Shown here in pieces: positions 1 to 10,659 of a DNA stretch of 64,000 bases (positions are counted from its first letter, which is position 1; every line of letters starts with the position of its first letter). The notes beneath the pieces were generated by a model. It had not been told where the DNA came from, ran no database searches, and saw only the letters and a program-made list of their open reading frames with translations. The DNA lies in contig JAKSZP010014931.1 of assembly GCA_022478985.1 (NCBI GenBank), positions 1 through 64,000 on the forward strand, read 5' to 3'. A program made the position numbers and the translations under genes. Source of the stretch: Massospora cicadina. Lineage: Eukaryota > Entomophthoromycota > Entomophthoromycetes > Entomophthorales > Entomophthoraceae.

Positions 1-59
1 CAATATAGTCAACATATTATCCTCAAAGTTACATTTAACTCCATACTTGCGTAGAAATT

Positions 60-330
60 CTGTTCCAATCAGAATGACATAGTTTTGGTTGGCCAAAACT
101 ATTGTTGGCGCAGATACCACCAATGACCTGAGTTGTAGTTGTAACGCACTATACGCTCTACAGGAGATGGTGGTGTTTGGCCCAGCTGTCCCATAGTCCT
201 TCTTATGTTCCAAGTCTGGCGATATCTTCATCTTCTTTACCAGCTTGGTCAAGACAATGTTAATTGGCACTCCACTGTTGACAATCACCCTCACCCACAC
301 TTGATTCACTTGTAGGTCTATATATGTACA
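60..330 (-). pseudogene. Retropepsin remnant of the old gypsy element
   Basis: The minus-strand translation shows the C-terminal retropepsin signature VILIGTEFLRKYGV near 60-100. Upstream is a segment around 240-300 where the usual D-T/S-G active site reads V-N-S-G-V. Retropepsins need the aspartate to cleave Gag-Pol, so this copy is very probably inactive. The order gag, CCHC, protease supports the call. The D-to-N change agrees with a G-to-A transition; I did not test whether it is RIP-like. Confidence 0.65.
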
Positions 331-799
331 TTTGAAGTATTGTAATATAGTGTTTACTGAGTGTATAGCAGCATTATTAGCTGAATCAAGGGTTTGAATA
401 ATTTGCGCCAATAAATTATGAAATGATCCCTTTATTGTGCTGAGGGGGATCAACAGATTGGCCTCATCTAATTAGACTTCAGATAATTCTTCAGGGTTCT
501 TGGCAGTTTGAATCTTGTCAACCGTTTGTTGGGCATATGGCCGGGAAATTTCCTTGATTATATTGGGTTAAATCCCCTTTGTCCCAGATCTGGTCTCTTC
601 AGTTACATCCAAATTGACCACTTGATACAGCTGATTTTTTATGTTATCATCCATGAACCAATTGCTTATATCAATTTCCTCGGTCATGATGTCAGGAAGA
701 ACAGGCTTCTCTGAAGCTCTAGACTGTTCCCCATCTAGGCTACGGGCCCTTTTCCTGATTCCTTGGTGGCAGCTGACTCTTACACCTGGACCACGTTGA

Positions 800-2040
800 T
801 TTGATCCCTCAGCTTCTTGCAGTGCACGGTGAAATGTCCTTTCCCACCACATTGGTAGCAGACCTTTTCCTTCTTATTCAACCATCTGAACTCTTTGGGC
901 TTATTCCTCTGCATGGTTCAGTTGTTCGTCTCTTTTGCTCCTTTGTCCCCCTTATTGGGATTCAAATTGCGTACTGGATTAGATTTGAAACTTCTATTTG
1001 GGGAATCAAATGTTGCTCCCAAAATCTTCAAATTATCTACCACTTGATAGGTAGTTATTTCTGTCGCAAACATGGAAGACACCATACAATGCAAATCGCG
1101 ATAGGGCTGAAGGGCTGCTTGTAAGGCAATTCTGGCATCAAAGTCATCCAGTACCTTCTCTCTAACCAGGATCTGTGACTCCTGGTAGAACAAATCCGTG
1201 AAGCTTGCTAAAGACTCATCTTTATGGAACTGGATTCCCATAAACTCCTCTTTGCGCTTCAACATGTGCGTCAGACTCCTAAATTCCTTCATGATGGCCA
1301 CCTTTGCCTCCACATATGACCAGCTGTCCCCTTCCAGATGAGGTAACACTAAGTTCTGGCAGTCGGTTTCTAGGTAATTCATGACTGTCAATGCCTTTTG
1401 ATGATCCCCGTAGCCATACATGGTCATATTGAACAGTCAGAAAAATGTTGGGGCGTTATCCCATTGGAACTTTGCAATTTTGGCTTTGCCTTAAATTCAT
1501 CTGAGTTATCTCTGGACGATTCTCTCAGTTTGGCCACTTGGCTAACTTGAGGAGTGACTTTGGGAGTCATCTCTGAAATGGTAGCAAATTCAGGTGGAAT
1601 GTTCCTTGGGGTATTCGACTTCCCAAGTATTATGCAAGGACTTCTTTCTTTGGTATCACTTGCTGTATCTTGCTCACAAGCACATTTGTGAGCTTTAAGT
1701 TCCTCAACCTGCTTGATCAGTCGCTCTATATCCATGCTGAAATTTCTCAAATGAACGCAATCAGCTTCTCGCTCCATTTTCAGGTATAAGACCTCTTGAA
1801 CAAGGTCCCTCTTTCTTCTTCAACAAAGCTACTTTCCCAAGTACATGTGTTCATGAAACACGCAACATTATCTATCCCTTACTCCACCTTGGCAACCCGT
1901 TCTTCCAAGGCTGAGAATTCGTGATGGTCCACTGAGCTTAGGGCATTCTGATTCACAGTGGCTAACTCCATCCACAGTTTGTGTAATTCGTCTTTGTATG
2001 ACATCATGTTCTAAGTTCTTCAACTCAACTACACCCCCTG
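800..2040 (-). pseudogene. Degenerate gypsy gag with CCHC zinc knuckle
   Basis: Two minus-strand open stretches (about 1777-1424 and 1427-918) lie in different frames. The N-terminal one has a heptad-like segment around IERLIKQVEELKAH. The second is capsid-like, with a pattern F-x-M-x-M-x-G-x2-D-H-x-K-A and ...LPHLEGDSWSYVEAK. A third frame near 815-870 gives CYQCGGKGHFTVHC, a textbook C-X2-C-X4-H-X4-C nucleocapsid knuckle. Gag packages element RNA into virus-like particles. The gene is broken by at least two frame changes. The capsid pattern is shared with the gag at 56062-56643, which links the two elements. Confidence 0.7.
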
Positions 2041-2055
2041 TAGTGAGCACCAACT

Positions 2056-2305
2056 TGTAAAAAAAACTTGGGTTATTATTGGCAAACAACCCCAGTAATC
2101 TTTTTACTACACAGGTTCAGTTTTCTTGTGCACTTAATCACGTTGTATAATGTTAGATTATCAGTTGATAATAATATGTTGACTATTATCCATAGTTGAG
2201 TATTAATTCTTATATCTTGGCCCAACGCTTGGCCAGTATTCCCAATTAAAACTTGATATGTCATGATCTTAGGGATTTTTTCCCTCATTGTGTACAACCC
2301 AATCT
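2056..2305 (-). repeat. LTR part of the old gypsy element, left piece
   Basis: The segment starts (plus sense) TGTAAAAAAAACTTGGG, adjacent to the primer-binding-like site, and is cut by the young gypsy at 2306. Its likely continuation is 8277-8578. Without the other LTR in the window the ends are inference. Confidence 0.5.
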
Positions 2306-3128
2306 TGTGATGGTTGAGGTCTATCCTCAGCATCACATTGCCCTGATCTTTGGTAAGACAGGGCAGGCTGTGTCTGTATGTATGGAGGAGGAGGGGGCGT
2401 TGGTTCTGGCAAGGACGCCTAAGGGGCTGGAGCTTGGAGTAGGCCAAGGAGCAAGATGGGCGTCCAAGTCAGAACAAAATGGAAAACGAGAGAAATGGGT
2501 AGTTTTGAGATTCAATTTGGATTCAAATCGAGAATGGAATGAAACGGGTGCTTGGGAGTTTCGCAGTTCGATTGGAATTCGAAATGGAACTGGCGTGGAA
2601 CCATTGAGGATTGGAACTGGCACGGAATCATTGAGTAAAGGTTCTTCGATCCTGCTGTAAGGTTTACACCAAACATCATTCAGGTTGGCACCATAAGCTT
2701 ATATTATATTTTATTTTAGCTTTTATCCTGTGTATATAGGGAAGGAACTGGGAGCTGGAGGCTCCTCAGTTCTGTTTTCTATCAACTTGGCTAAATATTA
2801 AATAAAAGAACCTAAAATTCATATATTTATAATTTGGGTTTATTTTAAGATATTGCCTAACTGCAGCCATGTTTGGCTTAAATCAACAAGAGTTGGACTT
2901 TGAGAGTGAGCTTGGGAGGGCTATTGTCTCCCTCTACTCTTGTCTTGGAGTCAAGGCATGTTGCTGGGGTTAAGTATACTTGCAACTGTCTTCCAGGGGT
3001 GCTTGTCCAATCTTGTAGCGCGCGCACCAGGAGAGTAGTATTAGGAGTCATGTCAGCCCTATGGTCTTTAACATGGATCCTGTTGCCTAACTCATTTGTG
3101 GCTCATTGGAAGGAGCCAGTGCGTTACA
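2306..3128 (+). repeat. 5' LTR of the young chromovirus
   Basis: Starts TGTGATGGTTGAGG and ends GTGCGTTACA, giving TG...CA ends. It matches 7449-8271 over its whole length, with equal length and few transitions. It provides the U3 promoter and R region for the element. Confidence 0.95.
2733..2810 (+). promoter_or_regulatory. LTR core promoter (TATATAGG) and poly(A) signal (AATAAAAG)
   Basis: TATATAGG at 2733-2740 and AATAAAAG at 2801-2808 lie in canonical U3/R order inside the LTR. Both recur at 7876-7883 and 7944-7951 in the other LTR. Function is inferred from position and sequence only. Confidence 0.55.
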
Positions 3129-3232
3129 TTAAACAGAACTCATTTACTTTCCTGTCATTGTGGTGGCAAGCAAAAGAGGTGCCAGAAGAAGTTGTGTTTC
3201 CAAAGTGGTATAACCATACTGCAACACTCTTG

Positions 3233-4303
3233 ATGGTGATATTCTCCACCGCCTTTTTGCTTCATGAATTATACCGAGTTTTAGAGTGTGTGTCCCGGGA
3301 TGGTGGGAAAGTGGTAGGGCCTGAGAAGGACAAAGGAAGAATTCCCACGGTTTTAAAATCGGAAGACTTGGAACTGATCCACCAGACGTTTATCCAGGTT
3401 CAGTTTCAAGGACGTTTGACAAAGGCAGCGGGTGGAGAGGATTCGTTTGCCTTGCAGCTAAGTCAGGTTCTGTTGGCACTTCCAGTAAAGCAGTCAAACT
3501 GGGTGCGAGAACTTTTAGAAGAGCAGTCAGGGTTACCCATATCAGTGGAGGAATGTCTCGATTGGATTGACCGTGCAGCATGTCCAGATGAGGCGCAGGA
3601 TTCGGCCTGGGCGGCGTTACTGCAGTGTGGTCAAGGGAAGAAGTCAGTGGAGGAGTATGGCCAGATGTTCCGCGCATTGGCAAGAGCAGCAAAGGCACCT
3701 GATTCTCAGCTTCCGCGCATGTTTCGCCAAAACTTGCAAGCTGATTTATTATTGGCAATGGCGGCGGTGAAACCTGCAGTGACGTTGGAGGAAGAGGTAG
3801 GTTTAGCCTTGCAGGTAGAGCGACAGTTGAGTTTGGTACGGGCCTGTCAGATATTTGTGCGACCCCCAGGGGGATTCCGAGGACAAAGTGGTGGAAGAAG
3901 GGCAGGTTCAGAGCCCATACATGGTTCTAAGGGGTTTAGCTATGTGGAGGAAGGAAAGAAGAGTCAAGGAAATCCTGAGGGTATGGTTGAGGTGCGGGAG
4001 ACAGGGATTCCCATTGAGATTACCGCTCAGGATCCTGAGGCTCAGAATAAGAAGGCTCCTTATAAATTTCACAAGAAGCCAGTGAATCCGGCGCCTCAAA
4101 ATAAACCGCTTACTTCATCTTATCCTTATCTGATTTTGCCCGTCAATGTGCTTGTGGGGGATGAAGGAAGGGATTGTGGTGAAGTTCTAGCTTTGATTGA
4201 CACCGGAGCTGGGGAAAATTATGTTGAGGAGAAGTGGGCAAGAAGCCATGGATTGTCATTACAGAAGGATGGATGGGTGACGTTGGCAGACGCCTCCAAA
4301 AAA
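3233..4303 (+). CDS. Gag plus N-terminal half of retropepsin, chromovirus
   Basis: One long frame holds Gag and runs into the protease active site ALIDTGAGENYV (about 4190-4222), giving an intact D-T-G-A. The frame is open from inside the LTR; the first methionine after the LTR is at 3233 (MVIFSTAFLLHELY). The capsid-like region is followed by a basic, proline-rich tail; I see no CCHC knuckle, which is not rare in chromoviral Gags. The frame leaves the coding register at A6 (4298-4303), in the middle of the protease domain. The continuation is in the next frame, so a mutation or base-call deletion is more likely than programmed frameshifting. Confidence 0.85.
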
Positions 4304-6065
4304 CGGCGGTATGGCGAGTGCAGGCCAAGGTCCTGTTGAGGCAAGGCCTGGAGGTATTCAGGGAGGAGTTTCACGCCATAGCTCACCTGCCACATTTGGT
4401 GGTGCTGGGGATGAGATGGTGGCACCATTTCTGCCCACAGTTTGATATGAAGAGAGAGAGGGTTCTGTTGTCGCCTAGAGGTCAGGGGACGTGTGAATGG
4501 ACGTTTCAGTCCCAAGGTTCGTTGGTGAAGCACATGGGTGGAATCACCTCAAGTGTGCCAGTGGAAGGATTGCCGAGGGAGTATCAGGATTTTGCGGAGG
4601 TGTTTGAGCCTAAAGGTGATGCGCCTTTTTCGCCTACAGGGGATTTTGCATTTGGATTCCGTTTCAAGGAAGGCTCTGAGTTACCAAAGGGCTGTACAGT
4701 CTATCCATTGAATCCATGGGCCCGAGAGGCATTGGAGGATTATGTCCATAAGATGCTGGATATGGGTTTGATTGTGCCTTCCAAGTCGCCGGTGGTTTCG
4801 CCAGTCCTGTTGGTTCCCAAGTCAGGGGGGAGTTACGTCCTTGTGTTGATTTCCGACGCCTTAATGAGGTGACGGAACCTGACCCCTATCCAATGTCACT
4901 CATGGAGAACATTCTGCCCATGATCTACGGGTGTGGGGTGTTCACCAAATTGGATTTGGTGGACGTTTTTTAATCAAATTCCTGTTCACCTTGAGCACCA
5001 GCAGTATACAGCATTCAAATGTCATCTGGGAAACTTCGATTACAGGGTTATGCCATTTGGGCTATGCAATGCCCCTGCAGTTTTCCAGCGCATGATTGAT
5101 CATGTATTGGGAGACTTAGTGGGTAGGTGTTGTGTTGCTTATATGGATGACATCCTGGTGTTTTCCAGATCGGCACAGGACCATGTGAGGGATGTGAGAA
5201 GTGTGTTTAGGTGATTAGGAACGCGGGCTTGAAGTTGAAGCCGTCCAAGTGCGAGTTCAATAAGGAATCGGTGTCCTTCCTAGGGAATGTGGTCCTCCAA
5301 GAAGGGATAGCGATCTGTCCTGATAAGTTGCGGGTGGTGCGGGAATGGAAGGCTCCTGGGAATAGGACTGAAGTGCGAAGTTTTTTGGGGGTGGTGAATT
5401 TTGTGCGGAGGTTTTCTAGGATCTGGCCCAATGGGCTGTGCCGTTGACAAGACTGACGGGAAACGTGCCGTTCATTTGGGGGAGGCTGAGGAGAGGGCAT
5501 TTCAGCAAGTGAAGACGAGTTTGCTGACAGCCCCAGTTCTGGCACACCCTGACCCAAACAAACCATTCGTGGTAGAGACTGACGCGTTAAATTTTGCACT
5601 TGGAGCCATGTTGTTGCAGGAGGTTAAAGATGGGGTTGAACATCCTGTCTGTTACTTCAGTTGGAAGATGGCACCAGCTGAAACCAACTATCCAGTTTAC
5701 GATAAGGAACTTTTGGCAATAGTTGCAGCTTTAGGGGAGTGGCAACACCACCTATTGTATGCCAGGCACCCGGTTGTCATCCGAATGGACCATCAAGCCT
5801 TAGAATACTATAAGTCCCCACGCCTGATGAGCCAGAGGCAGGCCCGGTGGCACTTAGAGTTGGTTCAATATGACCTGCGGATTGAATACAAGCCAGGAAA
5901 ACAAAATATCTTGCCAGATTTATTGAGCCGTGATTCTGGACTGGTGTTTTCCAATGAGGAGTTGAGGAAGTTCAATACAGCCACGATGTTGCCACAGAAC
6001 CTGTTTGCAACGATCCAGGGCTGGAGAGAAGGAATGGCAGAAAGAATCCGGAAAGCAAAGATGTG
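4304..6065 (+). pseudogene. Reverse transcriptase and RNase H, chromovirus pol (frame broken)
   Basis: The conserved RT landmarks appear in order: PVVSPVLLVPK, the region around 4835-4970 ending KLDLVDVF, MPFGLCNAPAVFQRMI, and the catalytic YMDDILVFS near 5139-5165. The RT connection and RNase H follow (TAPVLAHPDPNKPFVVETDA, YDKELLAIVAAL, RMDHQALEY, LPDLLSRD). Breaks occur at G6 (4825-4830), T6 (4966-4971), GG (5210-5211), AA (5430-5431) and near 6063-6066. Each changes the register by one base, and each is in or next to a run. Otherwise no internal stops are seen. Taken together this looks like a functional or very recently functional pol. Confidence 0.9.
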
Positions 6066-7453
6066 AGCTGGGCCAACGGATAAGAGAAGAGACAGGAGAA
6101 GGTGAGGCAAGCAGGGGGCATGCGGGATTCTTGGTTCGGGGTGGTATCATACGCCATGAGGGAAGGATTTGGGTCCCTGTGAAGAGTCTGCAACAGGAGG
6201 TAATGGCAGCTAATCACGACCATCCTCTGGCAGGTTATCCCAGTCAAGAGAAGATGTTGGATCTTGTTCGCCGTCACTATTCATGGAGAGGTGTGGGTGC
6301 GGCGGTGCGGAAGTATGTTTTGCATTGTGTGGTTTGCGCCAGGGCAAAGGCCCAACGGGTGGCACTGGGGGGGGGGGAATTGAAGCCGCTTCAAATTCCT
6401 TCTAGGCCATGGTCCTCAGTGAGTGTGGACTTCATCACAGGACTGCCCAAGTCACAGGGGATGGATGCCTTGATGGTGGTGGTGGATCGCCTGACTAAAT
6501 ATGCAGAGTTTTTCCCTTGTCAGTCAACCATTTCTGCAAAGGTGGCAGGACAGATTTTTGTAAATGAGGTTTTCTCCAGACATGGGGTGCCTGAAGAAAT
6601 TGTGTCGGATCGTGGTCCACAATTTACATCTAAATTTTGGCTCCACATGTTGGGGAATCTAAAGATCAAGGCTTGCCATTTGTCAGCATACCATCCTCAG
6701 TCAGACGGCCAAACTGAGAGAGTAAATCAGATATTGGAGCAATATTTGAGGTGCTATGTCTCAGGGCGGCAGGATGACTGGGTATATTGGGTGAAGCTGG
6801 CTCAATTTGCTTATAACAATCATAAGCATTCATCCACAGGTATGACCCCATTTTTCGAAAATCACGGCCAACACCCAGAGGGTATGGGGCCCAGGGAGCA
6901 AGGTCAGAATCCTTTGGCATATGAGCTGTCGCGAGATACCTGGGACACCCTGGAGCTCCTGAAGAAGAATTTGGTGGTGGCGGTTGCAGCTCAGAAGAGG
7001 AAGGCGGACCGGCATAGATCTGTAGGTAGAGCTTTCAAGAGAGGTGATTGGGTCTTGGTGAATGCTTGGAACTATGCCTTGCCTGTAAGGAGCCAGAAAT
7101 TGGGGCCGGTGGCGTTGGGCCCATATCAGGTAGTGAGGGCGGTGAACGAGGTGGCATTTGAGCTGAAGCTCCCAGAAGGGTCAAGAGCCCATCTGGTGTT
7201 GCATGTATCGCAGCTCAAGCCATTCTTTGGCCAGCCTCCTGAAAGGGTTTCTCCTTTATTTCCAGCTGGAGGAGGAGCTGAAGAGTATAAAGTTGAGAAG
7301 ATTCTCGACACCAAAGTGGTGCAAGGACGTCATTCATTCTTGGTACGTTGGGTGGGTCATCCTATTGAGGAGTCCACATGGCAGTCAGCTAGGGATTGTG
7401 CCAGATGTCCTGAGAAAATCCAAGAGTTCTTCCTGTCTAGGGGGGTGATGTGA
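6066..7453 (+). CDS. Integrase with GPY/F module and C-terminal chromodomain
   Basis: An uninterrupted frame carries the HHCC zinc domain (H-x4-P-L-A-G-Y ... C-V-V-C), the catalytic core with VDFITGLPKS, VSDRGPQFTS and a downstream AYHPQSDGQTERVNQ containing the third acidic residue, then a GPY/F motif (LGPYQVVRAVNEVAFELKLP). It finishes with a chromodomain-type end (EYKVEKILDTKVV ... FLVRWVGHP ... STWQ). Integrase joins cDNA to the genome, and the chromodomain tethers chromoviruses to heterochromatin marks. The PPT and 3' LTR follow immediately. The real start is upstream in pol, so 6066 only marks the frame. Confidence 0.93.
7434..7448 (+). other. Polypurine tract before the 3' LTR
   Basis: The G-rich run TCTAGGGGGGTGA directly precedes TGTGACGG, the LTR start at 7449. 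This is the expected position for the plus-strand primer of reverse transcription. Confidence 0.8.
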
Positions 7454-8271
7454 CGGTTGAGGTCTATCCTCAGCATCACATTGCCCTGATCTTTGGTAAG
7501 GTAGGGCAGGCTGTGTCTGTATGTATGGAGGAGGAGGGGGCGTTGGTTCTGGCAAGGATGCCTAAGGGGCTGGAGCTTGGAGTAGGCCAAGGAGCAAGAT
7601 GGGCGTCCAAGTCAGAAAAAAATGGAAAACGAGAGAAATGGGTAGTTTCGAGATTCGATTTGGATTCAAATTGAGAATGGAATGAAACGGGTGCTTGAGA
7701 GTTTTGCAGTTCGATTGGAATTCGAAATGGAACTGGCGTGGAACCATTGAGGATTGGAACTGGCACGGAATCATTGAGTAAAGATTCCGCGATCCTGCTG
7801 TAAGGTTTACACCAAACATCATTCAGGTTGGCACCATAAGCTTATATTATATTTTATTTTAGCTTTTAGCCTGTGTATATAGGGAAGGAACTGGGAGCTG
7901 GAGGCTCCTCAGTTCTGTTTTCTTTCAACTTGGCTAAATATTAAATAAAAGAACCTAAAATTCATATATTTATAATTTGGGTTTATTTTAAAATATTGCC
8001 TAACTGCAGCCATGTTTGGCTTAAATCAACAAGAGTTGGACTTTGAGAGTGAGCTTGGGAGGGCTATTGCCTCCCTCTATTCTTGTCTTGGAGTCAAGGC
8101 ATGTTGCTGGGGTTAAGTATACTTGCAACTGTCTTTCAGGGGGTGCTTGTCCAATCTTGTAACGCGCGCACCAGGAGAGTAGTATCAGGAGTCATGTCAG
8201 CCCTATGGTCTTTACATGGATCCTGTTGCCTAACTCATTTGTGGCTCATTGGAAGGAGCCAGTGCGTTACA
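7449..8271 (+). repeat. 3' LTR of the young chromovirus
   Basis: Starts TGTGACGGTTGAGG and ends GTGCGTTACA. It is the same length as the 5' LTR and nearly identical to it. It is followed by GATCT, the right-hand target duplication. Confidence 0.95.
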
Positions 8272-8276
8272 GATCT

Positions 8277-8578
8277 TCACTGAGATTGCCTGGTGACAGT
8301 CTATTCGGTCCAACACACAGTTGGCAGCAATCCCCAATTGTGTCTCCTTCTTCTCTAGATCCCCACTCAGATCTTTACTCTTTTCTCTAATAGTCTTCCA
8401 ATTATTGCAAAAAAAAATTTATCCTTGAGAAGAATATCACAATGGACAGCTGATGATAGTTTACCTCTTAAACTATATACCAGATGAAAACTATAGAACT
8501 ATATAACTCTGTTCTAAACTCTGGGTTTTTTATAGGTGAATCCTAGGGAATTTTTAGTGGGGATTCAGTCATCTAACA
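8277..8578 (-). repeat. LTR part of the old gypsy element, right piece
   Basis: This is the probable continuation of the LTR interrupted at 2306. It resumes right after the young element's target duplication and could end at ...CATCTAACA (8578), giving a TG...CA minus-strand LTR of about 550 bp. A TATA-like stretch on the minus strand (complement of TTTTTTATAG near 8525-8535) would fit an LTR promoter. No second copy in the window proves the right end. Confidence 0.4.
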
Positions 8579-9239
8579 CTCAGTTGGCATCTCTATGATG
8601 AAACTGCAGCCGTTGCCATTGAATTACCCATCCTCATCTTAGCAGCGATGGTCTTCCCCATCCTGGATAGGATTCCATCATTGGACATCCTCAAGAACTA
8701 ACATAAAAGATCATAAAATATGTCCCTAACACTTTCCTCTAGATCCAAGCAAACCAACCATATATGGCTAGCAACCTGCTTAGGTAATGGGACTTATTAC
8801 CCATTAATGCAGGTCATGCACTAACTGATCAATGCGCTAGTTGCAGGCGGCATCACTCGCCTCACAACTTGCTACTCATTCTCAATCAGTTAGTGATGAT
8901 ACCCAACCTATCCCAATTGGTACACCTGATAGTTAATCACTATCAAATGCCCCTATTTCGTCGGCAACTCTTCCCAACGAGATCTTAAGTATTCATCTGG
9001 ATTGATCCTCAATGGATAGAACCAGGCGAATATCCCAAAATCTTCCAAACATAGTTACTCCAAAATTTGGGCCAACTGATTTCCAATTCACCTCGCCTTA
9101 GGTAATTATCCCCTAGCAATTCCTGGTAATCTAGCAGGCTGGGAATATGGGCAAAAATCCCAACACCTACCCACTTCCATTGGAGCAGACCATTGGTCAG
9201 GAAATTGCCAGGTCATGCATGTTCAATTAACTTGATATT

Positions 9240-10060
9240 ATTAATGCCTTTAATTAAATTTGGGTTATGGAATGTCAGGAACGGTTTACCACTATCTAAA
9301 CAAAACGAGGCGTCTTCCAATTTTGAGTAATTCCCTTTGGCTGAAGAACATACCCACAACATTCCAGAGAATGATCATTAGTGTGCTAAGGGATCTCAAA
9401 TCCTACTGCACAGTTGCCCATATTGATGATCTACTGGTACATTCCCCTCCTCTGAACAAATGCAAAGAATTTGGATTCTGTAGTGGCTTTACTGCATAAA
9501 GCTGGCTTATTTGGTAAGCCTTTAAAATGCAAATTCTAATGGAAAGAAGTCAATTCTTGGGTAGTCTCATTTTAAAAGATGGTTACGCCATCTTGCCAGC
9601 AAGTTTGGACGCTATCCGCAAGTGGCCAACTCCAACAACACAGAAGCAGTTAAAAAGCTTCTTGGGCACCATTATCTTTTTGAAGAAATTCTCTCCTGCA
9701 CTCTCACAGTTGACCGCACCACTGCATCCGCTTACAGACAAAAACGTACCTTTCCACTGGACTCCTGAGTGCCAGCAAGCATTCAATTCTATTAAAAAGG
9801 TGTTATTATCACCACAAATCCTCAAGCACGCGGCTCCTTCCAAACCCTATATTGTAGCATATGATGCATTTTCTGCCACGGTGGGCTGTCTTGCTCCAAG
9901 AGCACAATGGATTGAAACATCCAGTTGTTTAACTATTACCACAAGTTTTCTTCAACTGAGAAATCCTGAGCCATCTATGATAAGGAGTTGGCATCTGTGG
10001 CGTTGTGGCGTGGGCCTTGACTCACTGGAGATATATCTTACAGGGTGCTCAACATGAGTT
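9240..10060 (+). pseudogene. RT/RNase H remnant, old chromovirus
   Basis: Motifs readable across frames include TFQRMIISVLRD, AHIDDLLVHS (catalytic box with Y-to-H), FLGSLILKDGYAILP, KQLKSFLGTIIFLKKFSP and FHWTPECQQAFNSIKK. The RNase H start ...KPYIVAYDAFSATVG is visible. Stops split the frame near 9500 and 10057. It would once have encoded the polymerase of the element at 8579-11856. Confidence 0.8.
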
Positions 10061-10659
10061 GACTGTGCGGGCTGATCACCAAGCTCTACTATATTTTTGC
10101 AAGTAACAGAAGTTGGCGCACCATCAGGCCTGAACCTACCAGGACATGTGCAGCTTTAACTTCAAATATGAGTTTGTGAGGGATCCCTGAACATCCTTCC
10201 TAATTTTCTCAGTTGTAATCCCGCACTTTGCCCAACGGATTAAGATGGAGAAGATCTCATCACAGTTGTTCCCCCACTCAAATCCTGACGATTGTCCCTC
10301 CCACAGTTTCAGCACCAGTCTATCTCCAAATGCGCCTTTGGTGTCATGGGTCTTAGCTGCGCAGTTGACATGTTCAGAGGGTGGAACTTATGTAGTGGTT
10401 GTCCCTACCAGCTTCCAAGCATTCCTTATATTCGTTGGCTGATGAACACATCCAGGTTAAGTCTCAGGTTTTGGTTTATCCCCTCCCCTCCTCCAAGCTG
10501 AAGTTATTAAAGATCATCACAATCTCCTCACAGTTGGTCACCTGGGAAAAAAATGCATCGATCTAGTGAAGTGTACCTACAACTAGCCTGGCTGGTCAAA
10601 GGACGTTCCAGCCTGAATTTATGACTGTGTGAAGTGCATGCGGTCCAAGTCAGAATGGT

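Larger units (their letters stand above)
1..2305 (-). mobile_element. Old Ty3/gypsy element, gag-protease half (continues off the left edge)
   Basis: Read on the minus strand, this segment carries in order an LTR part, a primer-binding-like site, a broken gag, a CCHC zinc knuckle and an aspartic-protease remnant. That is the 5' half of a Ty3/gypsy retrotransposon; the rest of pol lies beyond base 1. The primer-binding-like site (minus, about 2053-2040) begins TTGGTGCTCACTAC just after a putative LTR end ...TTTACA. Frames are broken and the protease active site is altered, so the copy is dead. A much younger gypsy element interrupts its LTR at 2306. Its gag resembles the gag of the pol-less element at 54331-58614. 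Class assignment is firm; boundaries are inferred. Confidence 0.75.
2306..8271 (+). mobile_element. Young full-length Ty3/gypsy chromovirus
   Basis: This is a complete 5.97-kb LTR retrotransposon: an 823-bp LTR, gag, protease, reverse transcriptase, RNase H, integrase, chromodomain, a polypurine tract and a second 823-bp LTR. Flanks AATCT (2301-2305) and GATCT (8272-8276) form a 5-bp target duplication with one transition. By eye the LTRs differ at roughly 20 sites, mostly transitions, so insertion was recent relative to everything around it. The pol frame is disrupted six times, each by a single-base change, mostly inside short homopolymers, with no dispersed nonsense codons. A chromodomain after integrase places it among chromoviruses, which are common in fungi. 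No TGG primer-binding site sits directly after the 5' LTR. Confidence 0.95.

Noticed and set aside
3390..3758. Minus-strand ORF inside gag
   Set aside because: It lacks domains and exactly opposes the gag frame.
4298..4303. Programmed -1 frameshift as a firm call
   Set aside because: It lies mid-protease, and five similar run-associated breaks occur in the same pol.
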